Shown here: positions 53,657 through 63,052 of the stretch, piece after piece
How the letters are laid out: each line of letters starts with the position of its first letter
Position numbering within the stretch: position 1 is the first letter of the stretch
NCBI RefSeq assembly: GCF_900172295.1
Contig: NZ_FWFL01000009.1
Span: 101,946-165,945, forward strand
Direction of reading: 5' to 3'
Source of the DNA: Roseovarius litorisediminis
Lineage (GTDB): Bacteria; Pseudomonadota; Alphaproteobacteria; Rhodobacterales; Rhodobacteraceae
Length of the DNA stretch: 64,000 nt
Program-made: the position numbers and the translations under genes
The notes under the pieces: model-generated
Told to the model about the DNA's origin: nothing
What the model saw: the letters and a program-made list of their open reading frames with translations, nothing else
Database searches by the model: none

Positions 53657-54720
53657 TGGGCCAGTACCTGCAAAGCGCCCGGCTCAAATCTGAGGCCAAC
53701 TGCTTCTCCCGGGGCAAGCCCGATCTCGCCTGACGGCGCGTTTTGCAGCCGGGCCACGATTTGCGTCCCGTCCCCAAGGCGCATGTGACAATGGGTGTCC
53801 GTGCCGAAATAAACCGTCTCAACGATGGTCGCGGCCAGACAATCGGCTTCATCCGCAGCGCAGATAACCACCTGTTCGGGCCGCACGGCAAAGGTTACCT
53901 TGCCTGCATGGCCCGTTACATCGGCGGACAGGACTTCTCCCGAAGTAAGCGTCGCCCTGCCTGCTTCAACGCGGCCGGTCAGGAAATTCGTTTCGCCAAT
54001 GAAGTCTGCCACAAATCGGTCAACCGGATGGTTGTATATCTCGCGCGGGGATCCGATTTGCAGGATATTGCCCGACTGCATCACCGCGATGCGGTCCGAC
54101 ATGGTCAGCGCCTCTTCCTGATCATGCGTGACGAAAATAAAGGTGATCCCTGTTTCGGCCTGCAGGCGCTTTAGCTCACGCTGCATTTCCTTGCGTAGTT
54201 TAAGGTCAAGCGCCGAAAGGGGTTCATCCAGCAACAGTACCTTGGGTCGGGGGGCCAAAGCACGGGCCAAGGCAACACGCTGTTGCTGCCCTCCAGACAG
54301 TTGCTGCGACTTTCGCGAAGCAAGGCTTTCAAGTTGCACAAGAGCCAGCATTTTTTCGACGGCGTGGTTAACCTCTGCCTTGGGCCGGCCCATCATCTGC
54401 AAACCAAAGCCGATATTTTCCGCCACGCTGAGATGCGGGAACAGCGCATAGCTCTGAAAGACGGTATTGATCGGACGCAGATTTGGTGGATCGGCTGTAA
54501 TATCTTGCCCCTCAAGAAAAATTTGACCAGATGTTGGTGTCTCAAAGCCAGCGATAAGACGTAAAAGGGTTGTCTTGCCGCACCCGGAAGGCCCAAGCAG
54601 CGTAAAGAACTCGCCCTGATCGATGCTAACCGAAACTCCGTCAAGGGCACGTACTGTGTGTGCTCCCGTGCCATAGTCTTTCCGCGCGGCGCGGGCTTCT
54701 ACCGCTATTGATTTGCTCAA
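53653..54720 (-). CDS. potA: Polyamine-type ABC ATPase PotA
   Basis: A 355-residue ATPase. Walker [22 protein letters not shown]-loop [14 protein letters not shown], signature [20 protein letters not shown], Walker [12 protein letters not shown], switch [12 protein letters not shown]. The C-terminal TOBE domain (about 240-355) has [20 protein letters not shown] and [14 protein letters not shown] at 54720 with GGAGAG six bases upstream is the best start; an ATG at 54759 would add 13 residues but lacks a ribosome site. First gene of the operon. Confidence 0.87.
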   Translation of the reverse strand: MSKSIAVEARAARKDYGTGAHTVRALDGVSVSIDQGEFFTLLGPSGCGKTTLLRLIAGFETPTSGQIFLEGQDITADPPNLRPINTVFQSYALFPHLSVAENIGFGLQMMGRPKAEVNHAVEKMLALVQLESLASRKSQQLSGGQQQRVALARALAPRPKVLLLDEPLSALDLKLRKEMQRELKRLQAETGITFIFVTHDQEEALTMSDRIAVMQSGNILQIGSPREIYNHPVDRFVADFIGETNFLTGRVEAGRATLTSGEVLSADVTGHAGKVTFAVRPEQVVICAADEADCLAATIVETVYFGTDTHCHMRLGDGTQIVARLQNAPSGEIGLAPGEAVGLRFEPGALQVLAQ

Positions 54721-55269
54721 AACTGTCTCTCCGGTCCCGTTTTTTTCAGTTGAGCCCATACCGCATGAACAGGCAAGGGGTCAGGGCACTTTCTACAGAC
54801 GCAGATTTGCTGCGATTGGCATAACAGGCGCTTGGCACCTCATTAAAACATTCATGAAAAGATGATGAGCAGGCTTAAATAATGAATCAAATTGCCATTT
54901 TGGACCTGTGGCCGTCCGAGGGTACGTCCCCCGGATCGTGATTGGCAAAGACAGTGGCAAGATGGTGATCGCCGGTGTTAAGATAAAGCCCCCTTTTTGG
55001 CAGGACAGCACCCCGGCCGCGCCGGACAAGCTGCCACGAGGCGACAAAGGCCACCGTATTCTGCGCGATGCCCTGAAACCCGCTGCGGATTTGAACGTCA
55101 GACTGCCACCATGAAGGCGCCGGGAATTTGCGCTTGGGTAAATTGGTGCAAAAGGTATTGTGCGCGATAGTGACTCGGGTGTTTTGTCCGGGCTTGGGGG
55201 CTTGCCGGAGGAATTTTCTGCGTGGTTCCACGTCGCAACCCATGACCCTGAATTTTATGGGATAAACTT
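54721..55269. other. Divergent intergenic region, potA / alcohol dehydrogenase
   Basis: About 550 bp. A plus-strand frame from GTG 54908 to 55114 (68 codons, product PRIVIGKDSGKMVIAGVKIK in part) has no ribosome site and no recognisable relative; it may be a gene remnant. AT-rich DNA at 54845-54900 could hold the operon promoter. No operator palindrome stands out. Confidence 0.4.
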
Positions 55270-56436
55270 ATGAGCTTCCTTGATTCCCAGGACTGGACCT
55301 TTCCCGTCCCCATCGCCTATGGCCCCGGCCGCCTGAAAGAAATCGCCGGGTTCTGCCGGGTTGCCGGCATGTCCAACCCCCTGATCGTCACCGACCGTGG
55401 CAGCGCGAGCCTTGCGTTCATCGCGAATTTGCTGCGCTATCTTGATGAGGCCGGCCTGGATTCGGCGCTTTATTCCAACATTTCGCCGAACCCGCGCGAT
55501 GAAGAAATTGCCGCAGGTCGTGCGCAGTACCGCGCGGGTGGTCACGACGGAATCATCGCCATTGGCGGCGGCAGCGGAATGGACGGCGGCAAAGCGATCA
55601 CTCTGGTGGCCAATAATGACATCGACCTTTGGGCGTTTGAATATGAACAGCCTGCGCCGGACATGTCCGCGCATCCGGCTTTCCCGCCGCTGATCTGCAT
55701 CCCCACGACTGCAGGCACCGGCGCGGAAACCGAAAGCACCGCCATGGTCACCGATACCAAACAGATGATGAAATGGTGCGTCTGGCACGCCCAGTTGAAA
55801 CCCAGCTTTGCGATCCTTGATCCTGAGATCACCGTAGGTCTGCCCGCCGACCTGACAGCCTGGACCGGCGTGGATGCGATGGTGCATGCGATCGAGGCCT
55901 ACTGTGTGCCAGGCTTCAACCCGCTCTGTGATGGTCTTGCGCTTGAAGGTTTGCGCCTTGTGGCAAGCTGGTTACCGGTGGCCGTCGCCGAACCAGCGAA
56001 CCTCGAAGCACGCGGCGCGATGCTCGCGGGCTCCTGCCTTGCAGGTGTCGCGTTCATGAAAGGCCTGGGGCTGGTGCATGCAATCTCACACATGGTCGGC
56101 GCCGAGTACGACACGCAGCACGGGCTGACCAACGCAGTAATTCTGCCCGCAGTTCTGCGTTTTAACGCCCCCGCGATCGGGGACAGGATTGGCCCGATGG
56201 CGCAGGCGATGGGGCTGCACGATACCTCGTTTGATGCGCTGTATCAGAAAGTCGTCGATATCCTGGATACGGTGGATATACCGCGAACGCTGGCCGAGAT
56301 CGGCGTGCCCGCGGATTGCGCCCCCCGGATCGCACAAAAGGCGCTGCAGGACAGTGCTGCCGGCACAAACCCACGCGCGCTGACTGAAGTCGAGATCCAG
56401 ACTGTCATCGACGATGCCCTGAGCTTCGGGCGCTGA
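55270..56436 (+). CDS. Iron-containing alcohol dehydrogenase
   Basis: A 388-residue group III dehydrogenase. NAD-binding segments are GGHDGIIAIGGGSGMDGGKA (about 88-107) and ICIPTTAGTGAETEST. Fe(II) ligands lie in LTAWTGVDAMVHAIEAYCVP (D and H) and MKGLGLVHAISHMVGAEYDT then QHGLTNAVI (two H). It oxidises a primary alcohol or reduces an aldehyde; substrate unknown. It is convergent with the phosphodiesterase gene and lies between two importer operons, so it may act on an alcohol imported or released by them. Confidence 0.88.
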   Translation: MSFLDSQDWTFPVPIAYGPGRLKEIAGFCRVAGMSNPLIVTDRGSASLAFIANLLRYLDEAGLDSALYSNISPNPRDEEIAAGRAQYRAGGHDGIIAIGGGSGMDGGKAITLVANNDIDLWAFEYEQPAPDMSAHPAFPPLICIPTTAGTGAETESTAMVTDTKQMMKWCVWHAQLKPSFAILDPEITVGLPADLTAWTGVDAMVHAIEAYCVPGFNPLCDGLALEGLRLVASWLPVAVAEPANLEARGAMLAGSCLAGVAFMKGLGLVHAISHMVGAEYDTQHGLTNAVILPAVLRFNAPAIGDRIGPMAQAMGLHDTSFDALYQKVVDILDTVDIPRTLAEIGVPADCAPRIAQKALQDSAAGTNPRALTEVEIQTVIDDALSFGR

Positions 56437-56587
56437 ACAGATTTTAGAGGTTTCGGTCTTCTTGTGTTGTCAATCGGCCTTCGAAACCGGGTCCGATTCA
56501 ATTCTGGACTCCGATTGCCGCAATTCGGGGTCAACTTTGCATGCCGTACCACAGGCAGAATTGCCCTGCGGTCGGGATTAATGGGCG

Positions 56588-57400
56588 TTACTTGTCGTCT
56601 GGATAAAAAAGCCAGGGACCGTCAAACTGGCCAATGGGGATGTGATGCGTCACCAGATTGCCCCGCGTTTCATGCAGCAAAAACCCACCGGGTTCTATGG
56701 TCAGGCAGTTGGGGGCGTCAACGCGCTGATCCATGGTGACGGCATGTGAAGTGCCCGGAGCGATCTGGCAGATTACATCGCCGAAGAGCGTGACGATATT
56801 GCGGTGAACATGGCCGCAGATCAATTTCAGTTCGCCCTGGTAAGCCGACAGGATATCTTTGAAAACGGAACTTTCCCGAAGGTTCTGAATGTCCATCTTT
56901 TGCTTACCCGTCAGAAAGGGGGGGTGGTGGGTTGCCACAATAACCGGCTTGCCCTGCAGCGCATCCAGATGCTTTTGCAGATAGGTTATCGTTGTGTCGG
57001 ACAAGTGCCCATAAGATTTGCCTGCGACAGACGAATCCAGTCCGATCAATGCAATGTCCGCAAACTCGCATATCCAGTTTACCGGCCCGGCTTCTGGCAT
57101 CCACTCCTGATCCGAAAAACCAGATCGCATGACATCACAATTGTCGTGGTTCCCGGGTATCGCCCGATAGGGAATTTCAAGCGGCGCCATGATGTCCCGA
57201 AACCTTTGGTATTCCTCAGCGGTCCCGAAATCGGTCAGATCACCCGTTACAATCGCCATGTCGACCGGGCCGATCACCGGCAACATCCGGTTGATCGTGT
57301 TGACGCACTCGGCCAGCGGGGTTGCGGTATCAACCCGGCCATAGGCAAGCTGGCCAAAAGGGACGATATGCGGATCGGATATCTGGATGATTTTCGTCAT
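56588..57400 (-). CDS. Calcineurin-like phosphodiesterase (GpdQ/CpdA-like)
   Basis: A 270-residue metallophosphoesterase. Metal ligands: IIQISDPHIVPFGQLAYGRV (D, H), IVTGDLTDFGTAEEYQRF (D), AIPGNHDNCDVMRSGF (N, H), PVIVATHHPPF (H) and LICGHVHRNIV (H, H). The family includes cAMP phosphodiesterase CpdA and glycerophosphodiesterase GpdQ. Because it is the last gene of an importer operon with overlapping starts (ATGA at 57397), the imported ligand is probably a phosphodiester, such as a glycerophosphodiester; this is inference. Confidence 0.87.
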   Translation of the reverse strand: MTKIIQISDPHIVPFGQLAYGRVDTATPLAECVNTINRMLPVIGPVDMAIVTGDLTDFGTAEEYQRFRDIMAPLEIPYRAIPGNHDNCDVMRSGFSDQEWMPEAGPVNWICEFADIALIGLDSSVAGKSYGHLSDTTITYLQKHLDALQGKPVIVATHHPPFLTGKQKMDIQNLRESSVFKDILSAYQGELKLICGHVHRNIVTLFGDVICQIAPGTSHAVTMDQRVDAPNCLTIEPGGFLLHETRGNLVTHHIPIGQFDGPWLFYPDDK

Positions 57401-58431
57401 TTTCCAACCCCGCTTTTGGGGAGCAGCATAAGGGTTTCGGGCTTGATCGAAACCTTCACCACCTCGCCTGTCCGGGGGGCGTTCTGACCGGGAAAGATCG
57501 ACGTCACGATATCCGGCATGATGCCTTTGATCCCGACCCGGTAATGCGTGCCCAGAAATGTGACCGTTTCCACCTGTCCCTGCAGCGGGCCGGATGGATC
57601 AATCTGCACATCCTCGGCGCGCACGAAAATATCCTGCCCCGCCCCATCGCGATCCAGCGGCAACACGCCACCGGTCAGGGTCAGGCTCTTTCCGTCACTT
57701 GTCCCTTTCAGGTGCATGGCATTGCCGACAAATCCGGCCACAAAGGCCGAGGTCGGATTGCGATATAACTCTTCGGGTGTGCCGCTTTGGACGACACTAC
57801 CATCAGACATCACCGCAACCCGGTCGGCGATGGCCATCGCCTCGTCCTGATCATGGGTCACGAAAATGGCGGTGATCTGGAACTTATGCAGCAAGATTGC
57901 CAGTTCATCCCGCAGGGCCTCGCGCAGGGCCGCATCCAGCGCTGACAGCGGTTCATCCAGCAACAGCAATCTGGGCCGCGGGGCAATGGCGCGGGCCAGC
58001 GCCACGCGCTGCCGCTGCCCGCCAGACAGGGCCGCAATCGACCGGTGCGAAAACTTTTCCAATTGGCACATTTCCAGCACTTCGGTGACACGAGCCTCAA
58101 TTTCGGGCTTGGGCAACTTCTGCATTTTCAGCCCATAGCCTATGTTCGCGCGCACCGACATGTTCGGGAAAAGCGCGTAAGACTGAAAGACCATGCCAAC
58201 ATTGCGCCGCTCAACCGGTTGGGCGGTGACGTTGTCATCGTCAAACCAGATTTCCCCACCCGGATCGGGCGTTTCAAGCCCTGCAATGATCCGCAGCAAG
58301 GTGGTCTTACCGCACCCCGACGGCCCTAGCAGCGAAACAACCTCGCCGGTGTCCACGGTCAGTTCCGTGGGCATCAGGGCCCTTGTACCATCGGGATAGG
58401 TTTTGGCGGTGTTGGTCAGGCGAAGGGTCAT
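57397..58431 (-). CDS. ABC transporter ATPase of the lacI-led operon
   Basis: A 344-residue ATPase. Walker [22 protein letters not shown]-loop [14 protein letters not shown], signature [20 protein letters not shown], Walker [13 protein letters not shown], switch FVTHDQDEAMAI. The C-terminal part (about 235-344) is a TOBE domain. The AfuC/PotA/PhnT group fits. The start ATG overlaps the permease stop (ATGA), and the phosphodiesterase start overlaps its own stop. Confidence 0.88.
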   Translation of the reverse strand: MTLRLTNTAKTYPDGTRALMPTELTVDTGEVVSLLGPSGCGKTTLLRIIAGLETPDPGGEIWFDDDNVTAQPVERRNVGMVFQSYALFPNMSVRANIGYGLKMQKLPKPEIEARVTEVLEMCQLEKFSHRSIAALSGGQRQRVALARAIAPRPRLLLLDEPLSALDAALREALRDELAILLHKFQITAIFVTHDQDEAMAIADRVAVMSDGSVVQSGTPEELYRNPTSAFVAGFVGNAMHLKGTSDGKSLTLTGGVLPLDRDGAGQDIFVRAEDVQIDPSGPLQGQVETVTFLGTHYRVGIKGIMPDIVTSIFPGQNAPRTGEVVKVSIKPETLMLLPKSGVGK

Positions 58432-59219
58432 TGGGCGATCCTCTGAGCGCGCGCCGAGGCCCATTGCATGGCCATCAATAGCGGAACGATAAGTACGAAA
58501 AACACAAGCGTATAGGCCGATGCCACCTCAAGCCGCATCGACGCATAGCTGTCAGCCAACCCGACGGGCAGCGTTTTGAGGTAAGGCGTGTGCAGCATCC
58601 AGGTCAGGTTGAATTCGCCAATGGAAAGCGTCACCACCGTCAGCGCGCCCGCCAGAATGCCCGGCATGGCGTTGGGCACCACGATGTCCCGGAACCGCTG
58701 CCAGGGCGAGGCGCCAAGCGTTGCGGCACCTTCCTCCAGCGTTCTCAGGTCCATGGCTGCAAGGACCGACAGGATCGACCGGACCATGAAGGGTAACGTA
58801 TAAAGAACGTGCCCCACCAGGATGAACGTCCATGAGGCCCGGAACCCCTTCAACGAGCCATAAAGCTGCAAAAGCGCCAGGGCCAGAGCAAGTCCGGGCA
58901 CAGCAAGGGGAAGCGAAATGAACTCTTCCAGTATCCGCGACAGCCAGCCGGGGTGCCGTGCCAGCCCGTAGGCAGCAGGCAGGCCGATGACCAATGTCGA
59001 AATCAGACAGGCAATGGCCAGCCAGAGCGACAGGAAAATGCTGCCTGAATAAAGCTCCCAGACACGGAAAACCCATTTCAGGGTGAAACCAGACGAAATA
59101 CCCTGAAAATAGTTCGCCGTGACGCCCGCCAGCACCGACAGGATCGTTGGCACCAGCAAAAAGGCACAGGCCGTCAGTGTGACCGTCAGTTGCAGGATTT
59201 TGGTTTTCGATCTGAACAT
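58428..59219 (-). CDS. ABC permease of the lacI-led operon (second)
   Basis: A 263-residue permease starting MFRSKTKILQLTVTLTACAF. Helices run LLVPTILSVLAGVTANYF, SIFLSLWLAIACLISTLVIG and ILSVLAAMDLRTLEEGAATL; the EAA loop is LRTLEEGAATLGASPWQRFR then DIVVPNAMPGILAGALTVVT. Companion of the next permease; the two align over the EAA region. ATG 59219 lies after GGGGGCTGAG and two bases after the neighbour's stop. Confidence 0.86.
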   Translation of the reverse strand: MFRSKTKILQLTVTLTACAFLLVPTILSVLAGVTANYFQGISSGFTLKWVFRVWELYSGSIFLSLWLAIACLISTLVIGLPAAYGLARHPGWLSRILEEFISLPLAVPGLALALALLQLYGSLKGFRASWTFILVGHVLYTLPFMVRSILSVLAAMDLRTLEEGAATLGASPWQRFRDIVVPNAMPGILAGALTVVTLSIGEFNLTWMLHTPYLKTLPVGLADSYASMRLEVASAYTLVFFVLIVPLLMAMQWASARAQRIAQ

Positions 59220-59220
59220 C

Positions 59221-60024
59221 TCAGCCCCCCGCCGCAACGGTTGTGCCCGACAGGCTGCGGGCGATCAGCAACAGCGCCCAGGTGACAATACCCAGAACAA
59301 TCGACAGGGCCGAGGCCATCGCGATATTCGCCGACAGGGTGAATTCCGTGTAGATCACCATCGGCAGCACGTCGATATTTGTGGCCAGCGTGAACGCGGT
59401 ACCAAAGGCCCCCATTGCGGTCGCAAAGGCAATCGCGCCCGCCGCGATCAGCGAAGGCATCAGGCCGGGCAGGATCACATCAACGACGACACGGTAGGGT
59501 GAGGCGCCCAATGTGCGCGCCGCTTCCTCCAGTGCCGGGTCCAGCTTTTCGGCTGCCGCCATCACCGTCAGCAACACCCGCGGGATTGAAAAATAAAGGT
59601 ACCCCAGAAACAACCCGATGACCGAATAGGCAAAAACCACATGCCCCGGTGTGATCTGGTTGATCAGCCCCTGACGCCCGCCTAGCAGGATAATCAGAAA
59701 CCCGATGACAACCCCCGGAAAGGCCAGCGGCAAGGTCATGATCGACAACAGCACACCCCGGCCCCGGAATTGATTGCGCGACAGGAACATGCCTGCAGTT
59801 GTCGAGATCGCCAGCGCAGCAAGGGTGACCGAAATCGACACCACAACCGTCAGCCAAAGCGTGTTTAGGTATCGCGGCTTGCGCAGGATATCGAGATAGA
59901 TTGCCCAGCCGGACTCGCCTTCACCCGAGGCCAGAAACAGGCGCACCAGCGGCAAGGCAAGAAAGGCCAGCGAGAAGATGAAAAGTGGCGTCAGACACGC
60001 CAGAACGAATTGTCGGTTTGACAT
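59221..60024 (-). CDS. ABC permease of the lacI-led operon (first)
   Basis: A 267-residue permease. Opening helix FVLACLTPLFIFSLAFLALP, then YLDILRKPRYLNTLWLTVVV. The EAA loop reads LDPALEEAARTLGASPYRVV then VDVILPGLMPSLIAAGAIAF, like PhnU/AfuB-type permeases for phosphorus-containing or iron ligands. It starts at ATG 60024 (a TTG two codons earlier is less likely), about 50 bp after the binding-protein gene. Confidence 0.86.
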   Translation of the reverse strand: MSNRQFVLACLTPLFIFSLAFLALPLVRLFLASGEGESGWAIYLDILRKPRYLNTLWLTVVVSISVTLAALAISTTAGMFLSRNQFRGRGVLLSIMTLPLAFPGVVIGFLIILLGGRQGLINQITPGHVVFAYSVIGLFLGYLYFSIPRVLLTVMAAAEKLDPALEEAARTLGASPYRVVVDVILPGLMPSLIAAGAIAFATAMGAFGTAFTLATNIDVLPMVIYTEFTLSANIAMASALSIVLGIVTWALLLIARSLSGTTVAAGG

Positions 60025-60075
60025 GGGCAACAGTTGGGGCCGGACAGAAATCCGGCCCCTCCTTTCTGGACAGGA

Positions 60076-61071
60076 TTATTTGACTTCCGAAAGGTAGCGC
60101 TCGCCGAAACCGGCCTGTGCTTTTTCCATCTCGGCATAGTCCACCGCAACAGCACGCGCGTAATCACTGGCAGGCAGGAATTTCGCGGCAACTTCTGCAG
60201 GCAGTTCCACCGGCCGCGCCGGTTGCAGATAGGCATTGGTCCAGATCGCCTGCCCCTTGTCGGACAGAATGAAATCCAGCACGCGCTTGCCAAGCTCGGG
60301 ATGCGGGCCGTTGTTTACCAGGCTCATTACATAGGGCACGCGTACCGATCCTTCGCAGGGCAGAACAAATTCGAAATTCCCGTCTTCTTCGTATTTGCCG
60401 CGATAGGCGTTGAAGTCATAATCAAACAGGATCGGGATTTCACCCGATACAACCCGCGCATACGAGGTTTGCTTGGGCACGATCGGGTCGTTTGCGGCCA
60501 GGTCGTTGAAGTATTTGATCGCCGGATCGAAATTGCCCAGATCGCCCCCGAAGGCAATGTTGGCCGCAACGGCACCCGCATAACCGACAAAGGCCGATGA
60601 CGGGTCAAGATAGCCAACCATGCCGCGGTATTCCGGCTTTGTCAGATCGGCAAAACATTGCGGCACCTCGGCCCCGCCCAGCGCGTCCACATTCACGAAA
60701 AAGCCCAACGTGCCATAGTGAATGGCAAACCACTTGCCGTCCGGGTCTTTCAACCCTTCGGGGATTTCGTCAAATCCGGTGGGTTTATAGGCCGTTGCCA
60801 CACCTTCGTTGCCAGCCTTGATGCCGGTGGTGACGCCGTAATAGGCGACATCGGCAATTGGGTTGTCCTTTTCTGCCAAAAGCTGGCTAAGTGTCTGGCC
60901 TGAGTTTTTGTTGTCATGTGGCATCTGGATGTCGATTTCCTTGTCAATCGCTTCCAGCATCGACGCCCAGTCGGCCCATTGCGGCGGGCAGTTGTAACAC
61001 ACGGCATCCTCGGCAAATACCGGCGATGCGATAGCCATTGTCATAAAGGCGGCTGCAAGTTTATATCTCAT
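60076..61071 (-). CDS. ABC substrate-binding protein of the lacI-led operon
   Basis: A 331-residue periplasmic protein. Signal peptide YKLAAAFMTMAIASPVFA, then DAVCYNCPPQWADWASMLEA, with a two-cysteine CYNC pair at the mature start. DNKNSGQTLSQLLAEKDNPI and ADVAYYGVTTGIKAG belong to the AfuA/PhnS-like family (binders of Fe3+, 2-aminoethylphosphonate, hexose phosphates). WFAIHYGTLGFFVNVDALGG continues it. A phosphorus-containing ligand would fit the phosphodiesterase in the operon. ATG overlaps the lacI stop (ATGA) and its ribosome site GGAGAG is inside lacI. Confidence 0.86.
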   Translation of the reverse strand: MRYKLAAAFMTMAIASPVFAEDAVCYNCPPQWADWASMLEAIDKEIDIQMPHDNKNSGQTLSQLLAEKDNPIADVAYYGVTTGIKAGNEGVATAYKPTGFDEIPEGLKDPDGKWFAIHYGTLGFFVNVDALGGAEVPQCFADLTKPEYRGMVGYLDPSSAFVGYAGAVAANIAFGGDLGNFDPAIKYFNDLAANDPIVPKQTSYARVVSGEIPILFDYDFNAYRGKYEEDGNFEFVLPCEGSVRVPYVMSLVNNGPHPELGKRVLDFILSDKGQAIWTNAYLQPARPVELPAEVAAKFLPASDYARAVAVDYAEMEKAQAGFGERYLSEVK

Positions 61072-62171
61072 TTTGATCTCTCCAGTTGGATTTTAGCGTT
61101 CTTCTTGGTTGGATTGTTTGACGGCGAAAGGGTTGCAGCCTTTTCGCCGTCAGCTCTTTCTGCGACCGGTGGGGCAAGACTACCCCCGGCGCGGAAACTG
61201 AAGGACAGTTCGGGGTCGGGCAAGGCGGGGGGTGGCGTGCCATCAATGACCGACAACACCGTTCTGGCCGCCCCACTGCCCATCATTTTCGGATCAGTTA
61301 CAATGGTTGCCAAGCTGGGTTCGACCATCGTACCCACTTCGATGCCATCGAACCCGATGATCGACAAATCCTCTGGCACGCCAAGCCCCAGCGACCGGGC
61401 ACTGCGGATCGTCGCAAGCGCCAGAAAATCGTTCGAGGCAAATATGCCCGTCAGGGCCGGATTTTCCTGCAGAAACACATTCAGCAGATCCGTCAGATTT
61501 TGGCTGTCTTCATCAATTTCCAGCAACGCCGGTTTCTTCAGGCCGTTGCGGGAACACCCTTCTGCAAAGCCCTGATAGCGTTGACGCGCGCGGTCAGAGC
61601 TTTTGAACTTGAGCGCCAGAAAACCCACATGACGGTGCCCTTTCTCAACAAATGCATCCGCCACAGCCATTGCCGCCGAACGATCATCAACTGACCAGCT
61701 CTGTTCATCATCTGGCGCCATGTTGAACAACAAACAATGCGGTATTTCGCGGTTTTGAATTGATTTCAGCCCATCGCTGGCAAGCGCATCACTGACTGTC
61801 AGAACAAACCCGTCGACCTGCTTCGCCGTCAGGGTCCGTATGGCCTGTGTTTCGATCTCCGGGTCATAGTTCGTACAGACAAGCAGAGTTTGATATCCGG
61901 CCAGCCGAAACGTTTCCTGTGCGCCCTGAACCGCATCCGCATAGACAGGGTTTGCCAAAGAGGGCACCACACATCCGATCGTTCGCGTTGTACTGCTCTG
62001 AAGCGATCGCCCGACTTCGCTGAATTCAAACCCAAGGTCGTCAACCGCAGCAATCACCCGCTGGCGCAAATCCGCACTGGACGGACCCGAGTCATTCAAA
62101 ACGCGGCTGACAGAGGCAACGCCGCAGCCCGCATGTTGCGCTACATCTTTTATCGTGACCGGCTGGCGCAC
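61068..62171 (-). CDS. LacI family transcriptional regulator
   Basis: A 367-residue LacI/GalR regulator. HTH and hinge: VTIKDVAQHAGCGVASVSRV then LNDSGPSSADLRQRVIAAVD (about 5-45). Sugar-binding-type core: RTIGCVVPSLANPVYADAVQ, and LTGIFASNDFLALATIRSAR near residue 255. A GTG at 62171 is the start. A perfect palindrome lies 12 bp upstream. As first gene of a transporter operon it probably represses itself and the importer until the ligand appears. The C-terminal tail after residue 330 is longer than usual (SPSNNPTKKNAKIQ). Confidence 0.88.
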   Translation of the reverse strand: MRQPVTIKDVAQHAGCGVASVSRVLNDSGPSSADLRQRVIAAVDDLGFEFSEVGRSLQSSTTRTIGCVVPSLANPVYADAVQGAQETFRLAGYQTLLVCTNYDPEIETQAIRTLTAKQVDGFVLTVSDALASDGLKSIQNREIPHCLLFNMAPDDEQSWSVDDRSAAMAVADAFVEKGHRHVGFLALKFKSSDRARQRYQGFAEGCSRNGLKKPALLEIDEDSQNLTDLLNVFLQENPALTGIFASNDFLALATIRSARSLGLGVPEDLSIIGFDGIEVGTMVEPSLATIVTDPKMMGSGAARTVLSVIDGTPPPALPDPELSFSFRAGGSLAPPVAERADGEKAATLSPSNNPTKKNAKIQLERSK

Positions 62172-62657
62172 GATCCCCCCCCTGTGGAAACGTTTCCACT
62201 TATTGGTATCCTCATTCGAAGAAATAATCAAGAAAAGCAACAAACTCATGACAACCCAGTAGGATGTGCCGAATATTCAGTGTGCTGCTGTCAGGCTGCG
62301 CAGGCAGCCCAAAATAGCCCTGTGCAGTCGGCGGGAAAAAAGTCATGGGTCTTGTCCCGTCACTCGGCGGCCATCGCCATCTCAAGGCTTGATCCGCCCC
62401 GCTTTCCCGCCTATACGTCCGCTGGTTCGGAATCGCTTTGCGGCTCCGGGCCTGTTTGTTGTTGGCACCACGGTCCATCCGGCCTTCTTCGGCCTCTGGC
62501 GACCTGCCCTTACAGACAGCCTCAGATAATGACGACCTGAACTCTGGCGGGCTTGCCGTGCCAAATGGCACCACAGGGACCCGGAAGAAGACCAAGAGCT
62601 CTTGGGACGCGAGAAACCTTTGCGGATCAAAACCGCAAGCATAGTAGGAGAATGGCG
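62172..62657. other. Divergent region, lacI / rplS leader
   Basis: 486 bp without a gene. It contains the LacI operator, and nearer rplS a possible leader: CCAAGAGCTCTTGG (62592-62605, perfect palindrome) and TTGCGG-ATCAAAA-CCGCAA (62620-62638). Alphaproteobacterial rplS genes may use such leaders for L19 feedback; unproven here. Confidence 0.45.
62184..62199 (-). promoter_or_regulatory. LacI-type operator
   Basis: GTGGAAACGTTTCCAC is a perfect 16-bp palindrome with the central CG of LacI/GalR operators, 12 bp before the lacI start codon. A related 10-bp core, GAAACGTTTC, occurs again inside lacI at 61908-61917, possibly an auxiliary site for looping. Confidence 0.85.
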
Positions 62658-63041
62658 ATGGATATTATCGCTCAGTTGGAGGCAGAACAGATTGCCTCGC
62701 TCGGGAAAGACATTCCCGATTTCAGGGCCGGCGACACAGTTCGCGTTGGCTTTAGGGTGACCGAAGGCTCGCGCACCCGGGTTCAGAACTTTGAAGGTGT
62801 CTGCATTGGCCGCAACAACGGCAAAGGCATTGCCGGTTCGTTCACCGTCCGCAAGATTTCCTTTGGCGAAGGTGTGGAGCGTGTGTTCCCGCTTTTCTCG
62901 ACCAATATCGACAGCATCACAGTTGTACGCCGTGGCCGCGTCCGTCGCGCCAAGCTGTACTATCTGCGCTCGCGCCGTGGTAAATCGGCCCGTATCGCAG
63001 AAAACGCCCACTACAAGCCCGCCAAGGGCGCTTCAGCGTAA
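62658..63041 (+). CDS. rplS: 50S ribosomal protein L19
   Basis: A 127-residue ribosomal protein at the 30S-50S interface. [20 protein letters not shown] then [20 protein letters not shown] and the tail [20 protein letters not shown] are L19 signatures. The ATG at 62658 has TAGGAG 7 bp upstream; an ATG two codons before is too close. Followed after 11 bp by rpmE. trmD, its usual upstream neighbour, lies 12 kb away. Confidence 0.95.
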   Translation: MDIIAQLEAEQIASLGKDIPDFRAGDTVRVGFRVTEGSRTRVQNFEGVCIGRNNGKGIAGSFTVRKISFGEGVERVFPLFSTNIDSITVVRRGRVRRAKLYYLRSRRGKSARIAENAHYKPAKGASA

Positions 63042-63052
63042 GGATCGCCGCG

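Noticed and set aside
54908..55114. 68-codon frame before the alcohol dehydrogenase gene
   Set aside because: No ribosome site, no known domain; kept only as a possible remnant in the intergenic entry.
62212..62595. Minus-strand frame covering the lacI-rplS gap
   Set aside because: It would run through the LacI promoter side, has no family features and poor codon use.
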